From the IMG/VR virus record IMGVR_UViG_3300047547_000097, positions 1 through 38,333 of that record: DNA of 38,333 nucleotides. One strand, 5' to 3'. This DNA is from a virus. Shown here piece by piece: positions 23,862-31,138 of the stretch; within the stretch, counting starts at the first letter, position 1; each line of letters begins with the position of its first letter. The position numbers were made by a program, and so were the translations under genes. The notes under the pieces were generated by a model. That model saw only the letters and a program-made list of their open reading frames with translations. It had not been told where the DNA came from and made no database searches.

Positions 23862-24111
23862 TCCTTGGCTCGATCCTACCGTGGAGCTACCAGCGACCCT
23901 GCGACACCTACCGTTGCGTCAGGTCAAGATGCTCGGTGAAGAATGGGTTATCTGCCAGCACGTGAACCGCATCGACAATACTGAACGGGATACGTTCGGC
24001 TGGATGGTGCGAGTCGGGGAGCATTGCCGATTCTTCAACGACTTCGAGGGACCACCGCAAGCCAGCTTAATCAAAGCTTATAACTTTTTAAATGGAGTCA
24101 TAAATGAGTAA
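23845..24111 (+). CDS. Early protein, 88 aa, unknown function
   Basis: The ATG follows GGAGG with 6 bases between and overlaps the previous gene by 17 bases. The protein begins with a basic, Pro-containing segment (RRHNPWLDPTVELP). It continues with short strands (EEWVICQHVNRID; FGWMVRVGEHCRFFNDFEGP) and ends in a helix. It may be a small beta-barrel or SH3-like domain. No family is recognised. It overlaps the HTH gene by 8 bases and is probably co-translated with it. Confidence 0.72.
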   Translation: MVRRHNPWLDPTVELPATLRHLPLRQVKMLGEEWVICQHVNRIDNTERDTFGWMVRVGEHCRFFNDFEGPPQASLIKAYNFLNGVINE

Positions 24112-24448
24112 GGAACAACTAAACAAGTGGAGTCACGTGGACGACTTCGCCCTGAGCGAGCTACTCGGGGTCACGTGGATCACAGTGCAACGGTACAAGA
24201 ACGGTACGCGACCGATCCCACTGACTACCAATAAAACGATCGGTCTGATGGCGGTGATCGAGTCGAACAACCCTGACTTGTTCGCCATGCTGGTCAGTCA
24301 GGCGGTCGTCGAATCTAGACGCATGGCGCAGGACCACCGCATAAAGGTCGCCGACCAAAACCGTCAGTATTACCTGACCAAGCGAGCCAAGACATCCGAA
24401 GGGTCGCCAGTACAGGCGATGACGGACGTACCAAACTGGTTGAAGTGA
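24104..24448 (+). CDS. Helix-turn-helix protein ending in VPNWLK, 114 aa
   Basis: Residues about 14-36 (DFALSELLGVTWITVQRYKNGTR) form a Cro/C1-type helix-turn-helix with the recognition helix near WITVQRYKNG. A helical region and a basic middle follow. The last six residues, VPNWLK, match the recurrent peptide found at the C-terminus of the DUF2800 nuclease (LPDWLK). It is the only obvious DNA-binding regulator among the early genes and is thus the best candidate to act at the palindromes of the control region or the primase promoter. That target is inferred. Confidence 0.75.
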   Translation: MSKEQLNKWSHVDDFALSELLGVTWITVQRYKNGTRPIPLTTNKTIGLMAVIESNNPDLFAMLVSQAVVESRRMAQDHRIKVADQNRQYYLTKRAKTSEGSPVQAMTDVPNWLK

Positions 24449-24513
24449 AGGTCGTCTATCAGGTCGTAGGGGTTCTGTTTATTCTAATGGTGCTGGTTAT
24501 CATCAAGTTATAA
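24445..24513 (+). CDS. Possible single-span membrane peptide, 22 aa
   Basis: A GTG overlaps the preceding stop (GTGA) and opens a 22-codon frame, almost all Val, Leu, Ile, Met and Phe, with Lys at both ends. It would make one membrane helix. It has no ribosome site of its own and would depend on coupling to the HTH gene. Its 3' end forms half of a hairpin. A tiny toxin, lysis or regulatory peptide is possible, as is a chance frame. Confidence 0.35.
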   Translation: MKVVYQVVGVLFILMVLVIIKL

Positions 24514-24522
24514 CCTGCACCA
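24488..24522. terminator. Hairpin between convergent genes, possible weak terminator
   Basis: A 13-base arm (24488-24500) pairs with 24510-24522 at 12 of 13 positions, with one T-T mismatch and a 9-base loop. It lies between the plus-strand HTH gene and the 3' end of the minus-strand primase, so it could stop both transcripts. No clear T-run follows on either strand, so intrinsic termination would be inefficient. Confidence 0.45.
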
Positions 24523-24527
24523 GCGAA

Positions 24528-27494
24528 TCAGGAACCAAACCGATCAGTTAACGCAGTAAGTCGCTTCTCGTTAAGTGTCCGAGTCGCGAAGCAACGAGAA
24601 GCAAGCGTCCCGACGCATGGGTTTATCTGGTAAGAAAGTCGATCCCGTGCGTTCACCTTAGGCAACGGAGCAAGGAACCCACGGCGTTGGAACGTAATAA
24701 GCGCCGACTCGATCCACCACTGGAGTCGGGCCTGTTTACCCTCTAGCAGTTTCATCAAGTTGTCATCGGTCTTGATCCATAACTCCACGTCGCTGGTGGT
24801 GAGCGTGTCCTTGCCCGACGAGGCGACATGGAGTACGTGATCCATGACCGATGCCTCGACAGCCGTAAGCTCGTGGTTCGAGCAGTACATAACCTGGAAC
24901 GAGGGGATCACAAAGTCGAGAATAAAGCGGATGGCTTGACGCAGGGTCGCAAGGCTCACTGTAGTGTGATAGCCGAGATGAGTAAACAAATGGAACACAT
25001 AAGCCAAACGACCTGCGTACCCGACCATCTTACCCAAAGCTTCGACGAACAGGGGACTTGTATCTCGATCAATGGATAACAGGCGAACCCGCTCATCCAT
25101 CGACTCACGGAACGACTCGAACAGGTCACGGGCAGCATCGGATAACTCGTACTTGACTGGCGACTTAGCGTGTCTAATACTCGTGAACCGCTCACCCAGT
25201 GACTTCAGCGTAGCCGACACCGCACCCCGTGGAATCGTCTTATCCTCTGGGTGGTGAGTAGCGAGGAAGGGAATAAATCGATGAATGAACCCGTCACCTA
25301 AGGCGTGTAAATGAGGCATGAGTTGACGAGGTTGCACGTTCACGAGTTGCGCGACATTAAGGTTATCGGCGTGAGCGAACCCCTGCCCGACTCGATCCTG
25401 CGTGTAAGACCCGCCGTCGAACGAGGCGATCCAGACTGATCGCGACTCGTAACCCTGCACCGAGGCTAGACCAGCCAACCAGTCTGCCCCATCGTCTTTG
25501 TAGTGGAGCATGCCCTTTGGTGAGGCGATAGCGGTGCGTACAAGGGTGGCACTGGTCGAGTCTCTTAGTACCAAGGTGGGGCGACCTTTCGGGGCCTCTG
25601 GCTCTTTGAAAGGCATCTTACGGATCGGATCACTGCTATCGAGTAAAGTATCACTTCGACGCTTCATGTAAGCATCGACAGCTTTATCATGGAACCGCTT
25701 CTCAATGTCGTACTCGCGCTTCTTCTCCTCATAAGCCTTAACCTCGGGAACCTGTATAAGCTCGTCAATCAACTTAACAATCGGAGTTGTGACAGGTGAC
25801 TTCTTAACCGATGGATCACCGATCACCATCGACCACACTGTAGGTGGTACGACGAACCCGTCTCGCAGCTCTAACCCTACCCGCGAGTCGGCCACACCAC
25901 TGACACATGAAAGGATCGCGGCTACCGCCACCGCAGGATCAGAACCTTGCTGTCCTGCGATCACATGAGCCGCTGACCATAAATCATCAGGCAGCATGGT
26001 CGGACTCAACGAGGGTGGTTTAGGCTTGCCCACCGAGACAATGTCCTTCACAGTCAACGACTCAAAGACTTGACGAGTGGGCTGGTCTTTCGTTAAAGTA
26101 GTCGGGCAACCCTGAGATGCAGACAACCAACTCGGTACATCGGGAAGGTCTGTCAATCGGTTGGGTAACTGGGTGTCACGAGTGCTTTGGTTACCTGTTA
26201 AGAAAGCGGGTAGGTGGATAGTTGATTCTGGGTTTTGCCTCCTTTCGTCTGACGACTCACTTATTCCGCTATCTTTTCTGAATAAAGGCATCGAAGCCCA
26301 AGACGGTAACAATGGTTCGAATAAATCAGATACGTCATACTCGACTTGTACATTATCTGGAGCATACCCAGTCAACCAAGCTGGTAAGGCTTGAGGTTTA
26401 ACGAATAACCAAGTCGGTAGCGTGGAGTCGAATAAGTCAGATATGTCAAAGTCAATCTGTACATAGGGTAACGACTCGAATAAGTAAGATGCATCGTCCA
26501 CCTGTACATTGTCTGGAGCATGCCCAGTCAACCAAGCTGGTAAGACAGGACTCATTAATTCTTCGACTGGTTTAAATAAATGACTCACGTCTCGACGACT
26601 CGGTACGTAACCTTGTAAGGTGGCGTAGTGGAACAGTGTATTAATCGTTACAGCATCGTCACGAGTCGTCTTAAAGCTCCTCCACTGGGGCAGAAGACCC
26701 TTGTAACCATCGTACTTCCCCATCTTCGAACCAGACGACCATTTATCCCACACATCCAACGCATACTCGCATTCGCCCGTTCCCGATGCCTGATGATGTA
26801 ATGCCATGCCTACGTGGAGCCATTCCTCCCTGCAACAGTCTGGGTTCAAATGACTCAAAGCATCCTCGATGTCGTCCCACGTAGCGTCAGAAGGTTTGAC
26901 AGGTTCAGTACGCTCGACAACCTTCAGTAAACTCGACCAGTAACCTAGCAAGGAGGCAGGGATCATCGGAGGCTTAGCAGGGTTCCCCTTCCCTCCCCAC
27001 TGATAACGGCCCATTGTCTCAGGGTGAGTTGATGGTGGCAGCACGTCTTGAACCGTTAAACCCTCTGACGTAGCGCATCGGAAGTCGATGATGTCGTGAG
27101 TCGATGAACCATCTTTGTAACGTACCTTTTTGGAATGGAGAGGGAACGGAGTACGGTAAAGTAATTTGGCTTTGTTCGGCTTACCACTGATAATCTGCAC
27201 CGCGTCATCGGCATTCAAAAGCGCGTGCAGGTCGATACCCACCTTGCTCAGAATATCCGTCGCCTGTACCACGTCATCAATATCCAGTGCCATCGTTCCC
27301 GAATAGGCGTGGCAGATTCCATAATTTTTAAAAGGGTGTTGTTGGTAATCTTTGGTCAAGTGACCTTTATAATCTTTTTTGTTCCACCCAATGAATTCAT
27401 CACCCTTTGGCGACTTCTCAGCGAATCCGAACTCTATTACCTTGAAACCTGAGAGAATTAAATCGTTGATTGTTGTAGTTCTGGATTGACTCAT
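24528..27494 (-). CDS. Primase-helicase: prim-pol, PriCT and DUF3987 domains, 988 aa
   Basis: Residues about 10-190 look like a prim-pol (AEP) domain, with catalytic ALDIDD (69-74), SGKPNKAKLLYR (103-114) and VLPPSTHPETMGRYQWGG (151-168). Residues 203-295 fit a PriCT helical domain (WDDIEDALSHLNPD; EEWLHVGMALHHQ). From about 500 the DUF3987 helicase-like part begins, with the phosphate loop GDPSVKKSP (559-567). Residues 302-456 are a repeat-bearing linker with four D-x-S-x-L-F copies (302, 334, 350, 387) and six L/V-P-x-W/F-type copies (318, 359, 370, 396, 428, 452). It probably primes and unwinds DNA at the fork. It is the only replication gene on the minus strand. Its weak GGGAG site lies 10 bases before the ATG. 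Confidence 0.88.
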   Translation of the reverse strand: MSQSRTTTINDLILSGFKVIEFGFAEKSPKGDEFIGWNKKDYKGHLTKDYQQHPFKNYGICHAYSGTMALDIDDVVQATDILSKVGIDLHALLNADDAVQIISGKPNKAKLLYRTPFPLHSKKVRYKDGSSTHDIIDFRCATSEGLTVQDVLPPSTHPETMGRYQWGGKGNPAKPPMIPASLLGYWSSLLKVVERTEPVKPSDATWDDIEDALSHLNPDCCREEWLHVGMALHHQASGTGECEYALDVWDKWSSGSKMGKYDGYKGLLPQWRSFKTTRDDAVTINTLFHYATLQGYVPSRRDVSHLFKPVEELMSPVLPAWLTGHAPDNVQVDDASYLFESLPYVQIDFDISDLFDSTLPTWLFVKPQALPAWLTGYAPDNVQVEYDVSDLFEPLLPSWASMPLFRKDSGISESSDERRQNPESTIHLPAFLTGNQSTRDTQLPNRLTDLPDVPSWLSASQGCPTTLTKDQPTRQVFESLTVKDIVSVGKPKPPSLSPTMLPDDLWSAAHVIAGQQGSDPAVAVAAILSCVSGVADSRVGLELRDGFVVPPTVWSMVIGDPSVKKSPVTTPIVKLIDELIQVPEVKAYEEKKREYDIEKRFHDKAVDAYMKRRSDTLLDSSDPIRKMPFKEPEAPKGRPTLVLRDSTSATLVRTAIASPKGMLHYKDDGADWLAGLASVQGYESRSVWIASFDGGSYTQDRVGQGFAHADNLNVAQLVNVQPRQLMPHLHALGDGFIHRFIPFLATHHPEDKTIPRGAVSATLKSLGERFTSIRHAKSPVKYELSDAARDLFESFRESMDERVRLLSIDRDTSPLFVEALGKMVGYAGRLAYVFHLFTHLGYHTTVSLATLRQAIRFILDFVIPSFQVMYCSNHELTAVEASVMDHVLHVASSGKDTLTTSDVELWIKTDDNLMKLLEGKQARLQWWIESALITFQRRGFLAPLPKVNARDRLSYQINPCVGTLASRCFATRTLNEKRLTALTDRFGS
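26344..26544 (-). repeat. 45-base tandem-type repeat inside the primase linker
   Basis: Bases 26344-26388 and 26500-26544 agree at 42 of 45 positions, exactly 156 bases (52 codons) apart and in frame. Both encode LPAWLTG(H/Y)APDNVQV. The three differences look like third-position changes or one His/Tyr change. The linker has evidently grown by in-frame duplication and may vary in copy number between relatives. Confidence 0.85.
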
Positions 27495-27511
27495 TTATTT
27501 TACACTCCCAG

Positions 27512-27540
27512 TTGACGACCCGTTAACATTGCATTACACT
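27512..27540 (+). promoter_or_regulatory. Promoter for the replication operon
   Basis: TTGACG (27512-27517, 5 of 6), a 17-base spacer and TACACT (27535-27540). The same -10 sequence is seen in the candidate at 20648-20676. It lies about 40 bases before the first gene of the operon, in the gap between divergent genes. Confidence 0.65.
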
Positions 27541-27553
27541 GATGTCAATGTTA
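27524..27553. promoter_or_regulatory. Operator-like dyad around the -10 box
   Basis: TAACATTG (27524-27531) and CAATGTTA (27546-27553) form an exact 8-bp inverted repeat, 14 bases apart and enclosing the -10 box of the rightward promoter. A perfect TTGACA on the minus strand (27548-27543) overlaps the right arm, so a regulator here could affect transcription both toward the primase and toward the replication operon. Confidence 0.5.
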
Positions 27554-27578
27554 GCTTATTGAAAAGGAGGAAGTCAAT

Positions 27579-27863
27579 ATGAGCGGTTATGCAAGCGTGA
27601 ATTGGGCGCATGCCAGATTAAAATTTGACCCGATCACAAGAAAACCATTAAACATACCAGATACGGAGACTGTACCGTTACTCTCATGGTACACGAGAGC
27701 CGAAGGTGAGAAGTTAAGGTTAAAGTTAGCCGAAATCTCACCGATAATATCTGTCCCATGTTTTATCGCACTGTGTGCGAACCTTCTGATTGAAGGATCA
27801 ATAACCCTAGAACCGAAAGGAAGCGACTATGTCATTAGAACAACAGATTCAAAGTCTAAGTGA
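27579..27863 (+). CDS. First protein of the replication operon, 94 aa, unknown function
   Basis: The ATG has an excellent ribosome site (AAAAGGAGG with 7 bases between). The protein is mixed: a polar start with KFDPITRKPLNIPDTETVP, a charged helix (RAEGEKLRLKLAEI) and a hydrophobic patch (IISVPCFIALCANLLIEGSI) that may be a buried helix rather than a membrane span. It has no known domain. It overlaps the next gene by 35 bases, so the pair is probably co-translated. Confidence 0.75.
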   Translation: MSGYASVNWAHARLKFDPITRKPLNIPDTETVPLLSWYTRAEGEKLRLKLAEISPIISVPCFIALCANLLIEGSITLEPKGSDYVIRTTDSKSK

Positions 27864-28251
27864 AGCCATCCGTGGTCTATCAGTCGTGTTACTGAAAGCC
27901 ACCGAGTCCGCTCAATCAGTCGGTGTCGTGAGTCATGCAGCATTAACTCAAGAAATAAGTGTTCCTGTAATCAAGGAAGTGATTCCTGAACCTGTGATTC
28001 AAGAAGTCGTTGAGCCTAAACAGGAAGAAGTCGTCGAAGCTGGTGCTATCGAGGCAGTGGCGGAGTTACCCTTCAGTGACAAAGACTCATTGGTGCAATG
28101 GACGATTAGCCAATACCAGTCGATGAGTAAGGAAGCCCAAACACGGTTCCCTGACTTATTGACTCACTTTGGTATCAGTGAGTTGAGTCAGTTACAACCT
28201 GCCGCGTACCAGTCGTTTTATCAGTCGGTCGAATTATTGAAAACTAAGTAA
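27829..28251 (+). CDS. Acidic Val/Glu/Pro-rich protein, 140 aa, unknown function
   Basis: ATG 27829 follows AAGGAAGCGACT. The N-terminal helix (EQQIQSLSEAIRGLSVVLLKATESAQ) could be a coiled coil. Residues 45-78 are an extended low-complexity acidic stretch with alternating Val, Pro, Ile and Glu. The C-terminal 60 residues form a compact helical domain (DSLVQWTISQYQSMSKEAQTRF). This coil, linker and small domain layout suggests an oligomeric adaptor. No family is recognised. Confidence 0.72.
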   Translation: MSLEQQIQSLSEAIRGLSVVLLKATESAQSVGVVSHAALTQEISVPVIKEVIPEPVIQEVVEPKQEEVVEAGAIEAVAELPFSDKDSLVQWTISQYQSMSKEAQTRFPDLLTHFGISELSQLQPAAYQSFYQSVELLKTK

Positions 28252-28263
28252 GGAATAAACTAA

Positions 28264-28662
28264 ATGATTAATCTAGATGAATTAACACTCGGTCAGATTA
28301 AACAGATCCAGTCTCTAGTACCTGCGACTGCACCATCGAAATCAAACCCTACTCAGTATGACCCTTTTGTAGGTAAACCAGTTCTGGTTCGCCACAACCT
28401 TAACGGGGTGAATTGTGGAGTTCTGGTAGCACCGATGAAAGAAGGTTTTTACCTGAACAGTGGTCGTAAATTCTGGCGTTGGCAGGCTGATAAAGGTGTG
28501 TCATTGGAATCCTTTGCAAAGACACCACGTTCAGAGGGTACTCGTGCTAGTCACGTTCAACAGTCCATCTTCATTCCAAGCGAGGGGTTGTGTGGGATCA
28601 TTTTGTTATCGGATGCTGAGTTCACAAAGATGTTAGAGATTGAAATATCCAGGCAAGACTGA
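28264..28662 (+). CDS. Phage protein resembling the DUF6948 type, 132 aa
   Basis: The middle (residues about 32-80) reads YDPFVGKPVLVRHNLNGVNCGVLVAP, then FYLNSGRKFWRWQADKGVSLESFA. This pattern, a small beta domain with R-x-F/I-W-x-W and a Gly/Ser loop, is seen in small phage proteins of the DUF6948 kind, whose biochemical role is unknown. The N-terminus is helical (LTLGQIKQIQSL). The resemblance is from memory of the motif and is tentative. The gene lies between the acidic adaptor and the Gly-repeat gene. Confidence 0.65.
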   Translation: MINLDELTLGQIKQIQSLVPATAPSKSNPTQYDPFVGKPVLVRHNLNGVNCGVLVAPMKEGFYLNSGRKFWRWQADKGVSLESFAKTPRSEGTRASHVQQSIFIPSEGLCGIILLSDAEFTKMLEIEISRQD

Positions 28663-28672
28663 GGTATCGAAA

Positions 28673-28864
28673 ATGAAGCTAGAAATCGGAAACTACAAGT
28701 TTGACGAAGACCGAATTGGCGATGGCTCTGGCTCTGGCGATGGCTTTGGTTATGGCGATGGTTATGGTTATGGATCTGGCTCTGGCGATGGTTATGGATC
28801 TGGCTATGGCTCTGGCGATGGCTATGGCTATGGCTCTGGCTCTGGCTATGGCTCTGGAGTATAA
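28673..28864 (+). CDS. Gly-X dipeptide repeat protein, 63 aa
   Basis: ATG 28673 has GAGG 8 bases before it. A TTG at 28640 would overlap the previous gene and is less likely. The first 16 residues are a charged start (LEIGNYKFDEDRIG). From there the protein is nearly pure Gly-X, where X is Ser, Asp, Tyr or Phe, about 22 pairs, ending GSGV. Such short Gly/Tyr/Ser-rich proteins occur in other phages and bacteria, but their role is unknown. The repeat would be disordered or amyloid/condensate-prone. It lies directly upstream of the DUF2800 nuclease gene. Confidence 0.72.
   Translation: MKLEIGNYKFDEDRIGDGSGSGDGFGYGDGYGYGSGSGDGYGSGYGSGDGYGYGSGSGYGSGV
28719..28860 (+). repeat. Hexamer-type microsatellite (GGC-TCT/GAT/TAT units)
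   Basis: The stretch consists of 6-base-related units GGCTCT, GGCGAT, GGCTAT and GGTTAT repeated about 22 times. All shifts of a unit keep the reading frame. Two other frames are also open through it, one giving a hydrophobic Ala/Leu/Met repeat on the same strand and one Ala/Arg/Ile repeats on the other. These are best seen as by-products of the repeat. Confidence 0.8.
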
Positions 28865-28867
28865 AAC

Positions 28868-30220
28868 ATGGTCACTCAACCTACTCATAAACGATTAGCA
28901 GCATCGAGCAGACACCGATGGAAAGTGTGTCCTGCCTCGGTGACTGAGGAAGCCAAGTACCCGAACAAAAGCTCGGAGAGTTCTAAGGACGGTACACACA
29001 GCCACACGTTATTAAGTGCCTGTGTCAGTACACCGTTCCTTGGTATCCTTGAACCTGAGTTCTTCATGGGTCAGACGATGACTGACCACGATGACTCGTT
29101 CGTCGTTGATCCTGAACGATGCAAACGAGTCAAGGTCGCTATTGGTTACATTAAAAAACGAGTTCACGAGTTAGGAGGAACACAGAAAGTAAAAGTCACG
29201 GCCGACATCAGTACGGACTTGGATCACTTCGGGATTGCCGATTGTGGTGGTACGTTCGACGTGTGTTTGGAGTCAGATAGTCTCATTGAGGTTATCGACT
29301 ACAAAGACGGACGAACACCTGTCGCAGCGAGCAATGATGACGGTTCACCCAATGAGCAGTTGGAGCAATACCTGTTCGGGAAGATGGCATCGCTGAAACG
29401 TGGAATGAAGGCTCAAGAATACCCGTGGAAACGGGCTATTTTGACCATTATTCAGCCCCGAATGATCGAACCGATATCTTCACATCAACTCACCATTGAA
29501 GAAGCCTTAAATCGACTCTGTAACATCATGGACGAGGTGGCTCGGGTTAACACCGACGAACCTGAGTACGTACCCACAGAGTCAGGGTGTCAGTGGTGCC
29601 GAGCGAAGGGTAACTGTAGCGCATTTGCTTCAATGGCTGCTAGTAAGTTAGGTCAGGTTGTCGATGTGTCAGGGTTGTTCAAACCTATCAATGACACACA
29701 GGACACCGCGACAGGGTTAGCTTCACAGCTTGCTAACACCGATCCTACCAAGCTCACTGACCAACAACTCGTTAAGTTGTACGAGTCGGAGTCACTTGTC
29801 ACGTCATTCTTCAAATCAACGAAGGAGGAGTTACAACGTCGCTTGGAAGCTGGACAACGTATCGACGGGGTGAAACTGGTCAATGGTCGCGGTAGTCGCA
29901 CATGGGCTGTTCCAGAGGATGAAATGGCATCAAAACTCAAGCGAATGGGTGTACCAAAGGATGTCATTTACCCAACCAGTTTCATCACGATTCCACAGCT
30001 TGAGAAAGCAACATGGGATAAGAAAGATGGAACCAAAGGCAGTTTAACCGCGAAGCAATTGGAGTTGATCGACGCGCAGTACACGAGTCGCGTTGTCGGT
30101 AAACCTGTATTAACGTTTGAGTCGGATGAACGGAAGGAGGTCATCACCGACGTGAGTCATTTGTTCAAAGCTGTAGAACCACAGCAAACCGTAGTAACTT
30201 TACCAGATTGGCTTAAATAA
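28868..30220 (+). CDS. DUF2800 / Cas4-like PD-(D/E)XK nuclease, 450 aa
   Basis: The nuclease core shows GTHSH (42-46), GTFDVCL with D131, and EVIDYKDGR with E141, D144 and K146, followed by EQLEQYLFG (163-171). C21 plus C241, C244 and C250 (CxxC-x5-C) match the four cysteines that hold an iron-sulphur cluster in Cas4/AddB-type nucleases. The family (DUF2800) is often next to DUF2815 and a phage polymerase, as here. It is expected to process DNA ends in replication or recombination. The protein carries DVSGLF (266-271), DVSHLF (428-433) and ends in LPDWLK (445-450). GGAG lies 8 bases before the ATG. Confidence 0.88.
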   Translation: MVTQPTHKRLAASSRHRWKVCPASVTEEAKYPNKSSESSKDGTHSHTLLSACVSTPFLGILEPEFFMGQTMTDHDDSFVVDPERCKRVKVAIGYIKKRVHELGGTQKVKVTADISTDLDHFGIADCGGTFDVCLESDSLIEVIDYKDGRTPVAASNDDGSPNEQLEQYLFGKMASLKRGMKAQEYPWKRAILTIIQPRMIEPISSHQLTIEEALNRLCNIMDEVARVNTDEPEYVPTESGCQWCRAKGNCSAFASMAASKLGQVVDVSGLFKPINDTQDTATGLASQLANTDPTKLTDQQLVKLYESESLVTSFFKSTKEELQRRLEAGQRIDGVKLVNGRGSRTWAVPEDEMASKLKRMGVPKDVIYPTSFITIPQLEKATWDKKDGTKGSLTAKQLELIDAQYTSRVVGKPVLTFESDERKEVITDVSHLFKAVEPQQTVVTLPDWLK

Positions 30221-30250
30221 ACTAAACCCGTAATAAAAGGAAATCCTAAA

Positions 30251-30958
30251 ATGAGTAACGAAATCATCTTCATCCAAAACGCCCGTATCTCTTTCCCTAA
30301 CCTCATCGAGCCTCAAGTCCGTGAGAAGGAAGACGGTAGCAAGATCATCACTTATAACTGCGACCTTATCCTTCCACCAGATCACGCTGGTTACAAGGCA
30401 TTCATGCTCCGATTCCAATCTATTGCTAACGAGATGTGGAAAGACCGCGCTCAAGGTGCCATGCAGCAGATACACGCAGATCGTAAGTCTCGATGCTATG
30501 GACTCGGTGAGGAGCGCAAGAACAGTAAGACCTTCGAGGTGTACAGTGGTTATGCAGGGAACGTTTACATCAGTGCATCACGCAGCTTCGACCCCGTCAA
30601 GAACACAGGTCGCCCACAGATTATCAAAGAGAACGGACAAGCCGTCGATGCAGGTGACTTGGTTCAATACGCCCATTACACCCGTCAGATTTACGCAGGG
30701 TGTTACGTCAACGCTGCCATTAAACCTTGGGCGCAGAAGAACGTGCATGGTAACGGTATCCGATGTGAATTAGTCGCTATCCAGTTTGCCAAGGACGGCG
30801 AACCATTCGGTGAAGCGGAGGTCGATGTATCGGGTATGTTCGGTGCGGTAGCAGGTGGGCAACCTGCCAGTGGTGTGACGTTTAACCCAATCGACCCTAG
30901 CCTCACGTCACCAGCACCAGCGATGCCAGGATTACCTTCGTTCTTAGGAGGGAACTAG
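30251..30958 (+). CDS. DUF2815 family, presumed single-stranded DNA-binding protein, 235 aa
   Basis: The sequence fits DUF2815: an N-terminal strand ARISFPNLIEPQ, then YNCDLILPPDH, a helix with FQSIANEMWKD, YISASRSFDPVK, YAGCYVNAAIKPWAQ and RCELVAIQFAKDGEPFG. These have the feel of an OB-fold. The family is found with DUF2800 nucleases and polymerases and is believed to coat single-stranded DNA. The C-terminal 45 residues are flexible and carry DVSGMF (192-197) and LPSFL (228-232). It is separated by 30 bases from the nuclease gene and has AAAGGA upstream. Confidence 0.85.
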   Translation: MSNEIIFIQNARISFPNLIEPQVREKEDGSKIITYNCDLILPPDHAGYKAFMLRFQSIANEMWKDRAQGAMQQIHADRKSRCYGLGEERKNSKTFEVYSGYAGNVYISASRSFDPVKNTGRPQIIKENGQAVDAGDLVQYAHYTRQIYAGCYVNAAIKPWAQKNVHGNGIRCELVAIQFAKDGEPFGEAEVDVSGMFGAVAGGQPASGVTFNPIDPSLTSPAPAMPGLPSFLGGN

Positions 30959-30961
30959 ACC

Positions 30962-31138
30962 ATGCGCATTGAGATCAGCAAGGAGAACATGAGTATCGTA
31001 TTCGATGCCCTGATGAACCTCCCTTATCGTTACGTGGGGGAGCTAATCCGTGACTTGGAGGATCAGGTCAAGCGTCAGTCAACGGGTACGCCTGTGTCGT
31101 CGATTGAAGAACAACCCCGAGAGAAAGTAGTCCTGTAA
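30962..31138 (+). CDS. Small protein, 58 aa, unknown function
   Basis: The ATG lies just after the DUF2815 stop, and the TAA directly abuts the polymerase ATG. The GGAGGGAAC within the preceding gene's end serves as ribosome site. The N-terminal 37 residues look like two helices (ENMSIVFDALMNLPYRYVGELIRDLEDQVK). The rest is a polar tail. Its place between presumed ssDNA-binding protein and polymerase suggests a replication accessory protein, without direct evidence. Confidence 0.75.
   Translation: MRIEISKENMSIVFDALMNLPYRYVGELIRDLEDQVKRQSTGTPVSSIEEQPREKVVL

Noticed and set aside
28701-28898. Hydrophobic Ala/Leu/Met-repeat frame overlapping the Gly-X gene
   Set aside because: It starts at TTG without a site and is a by-product of the hexamer repeat; the Gly-X frame has the better start.
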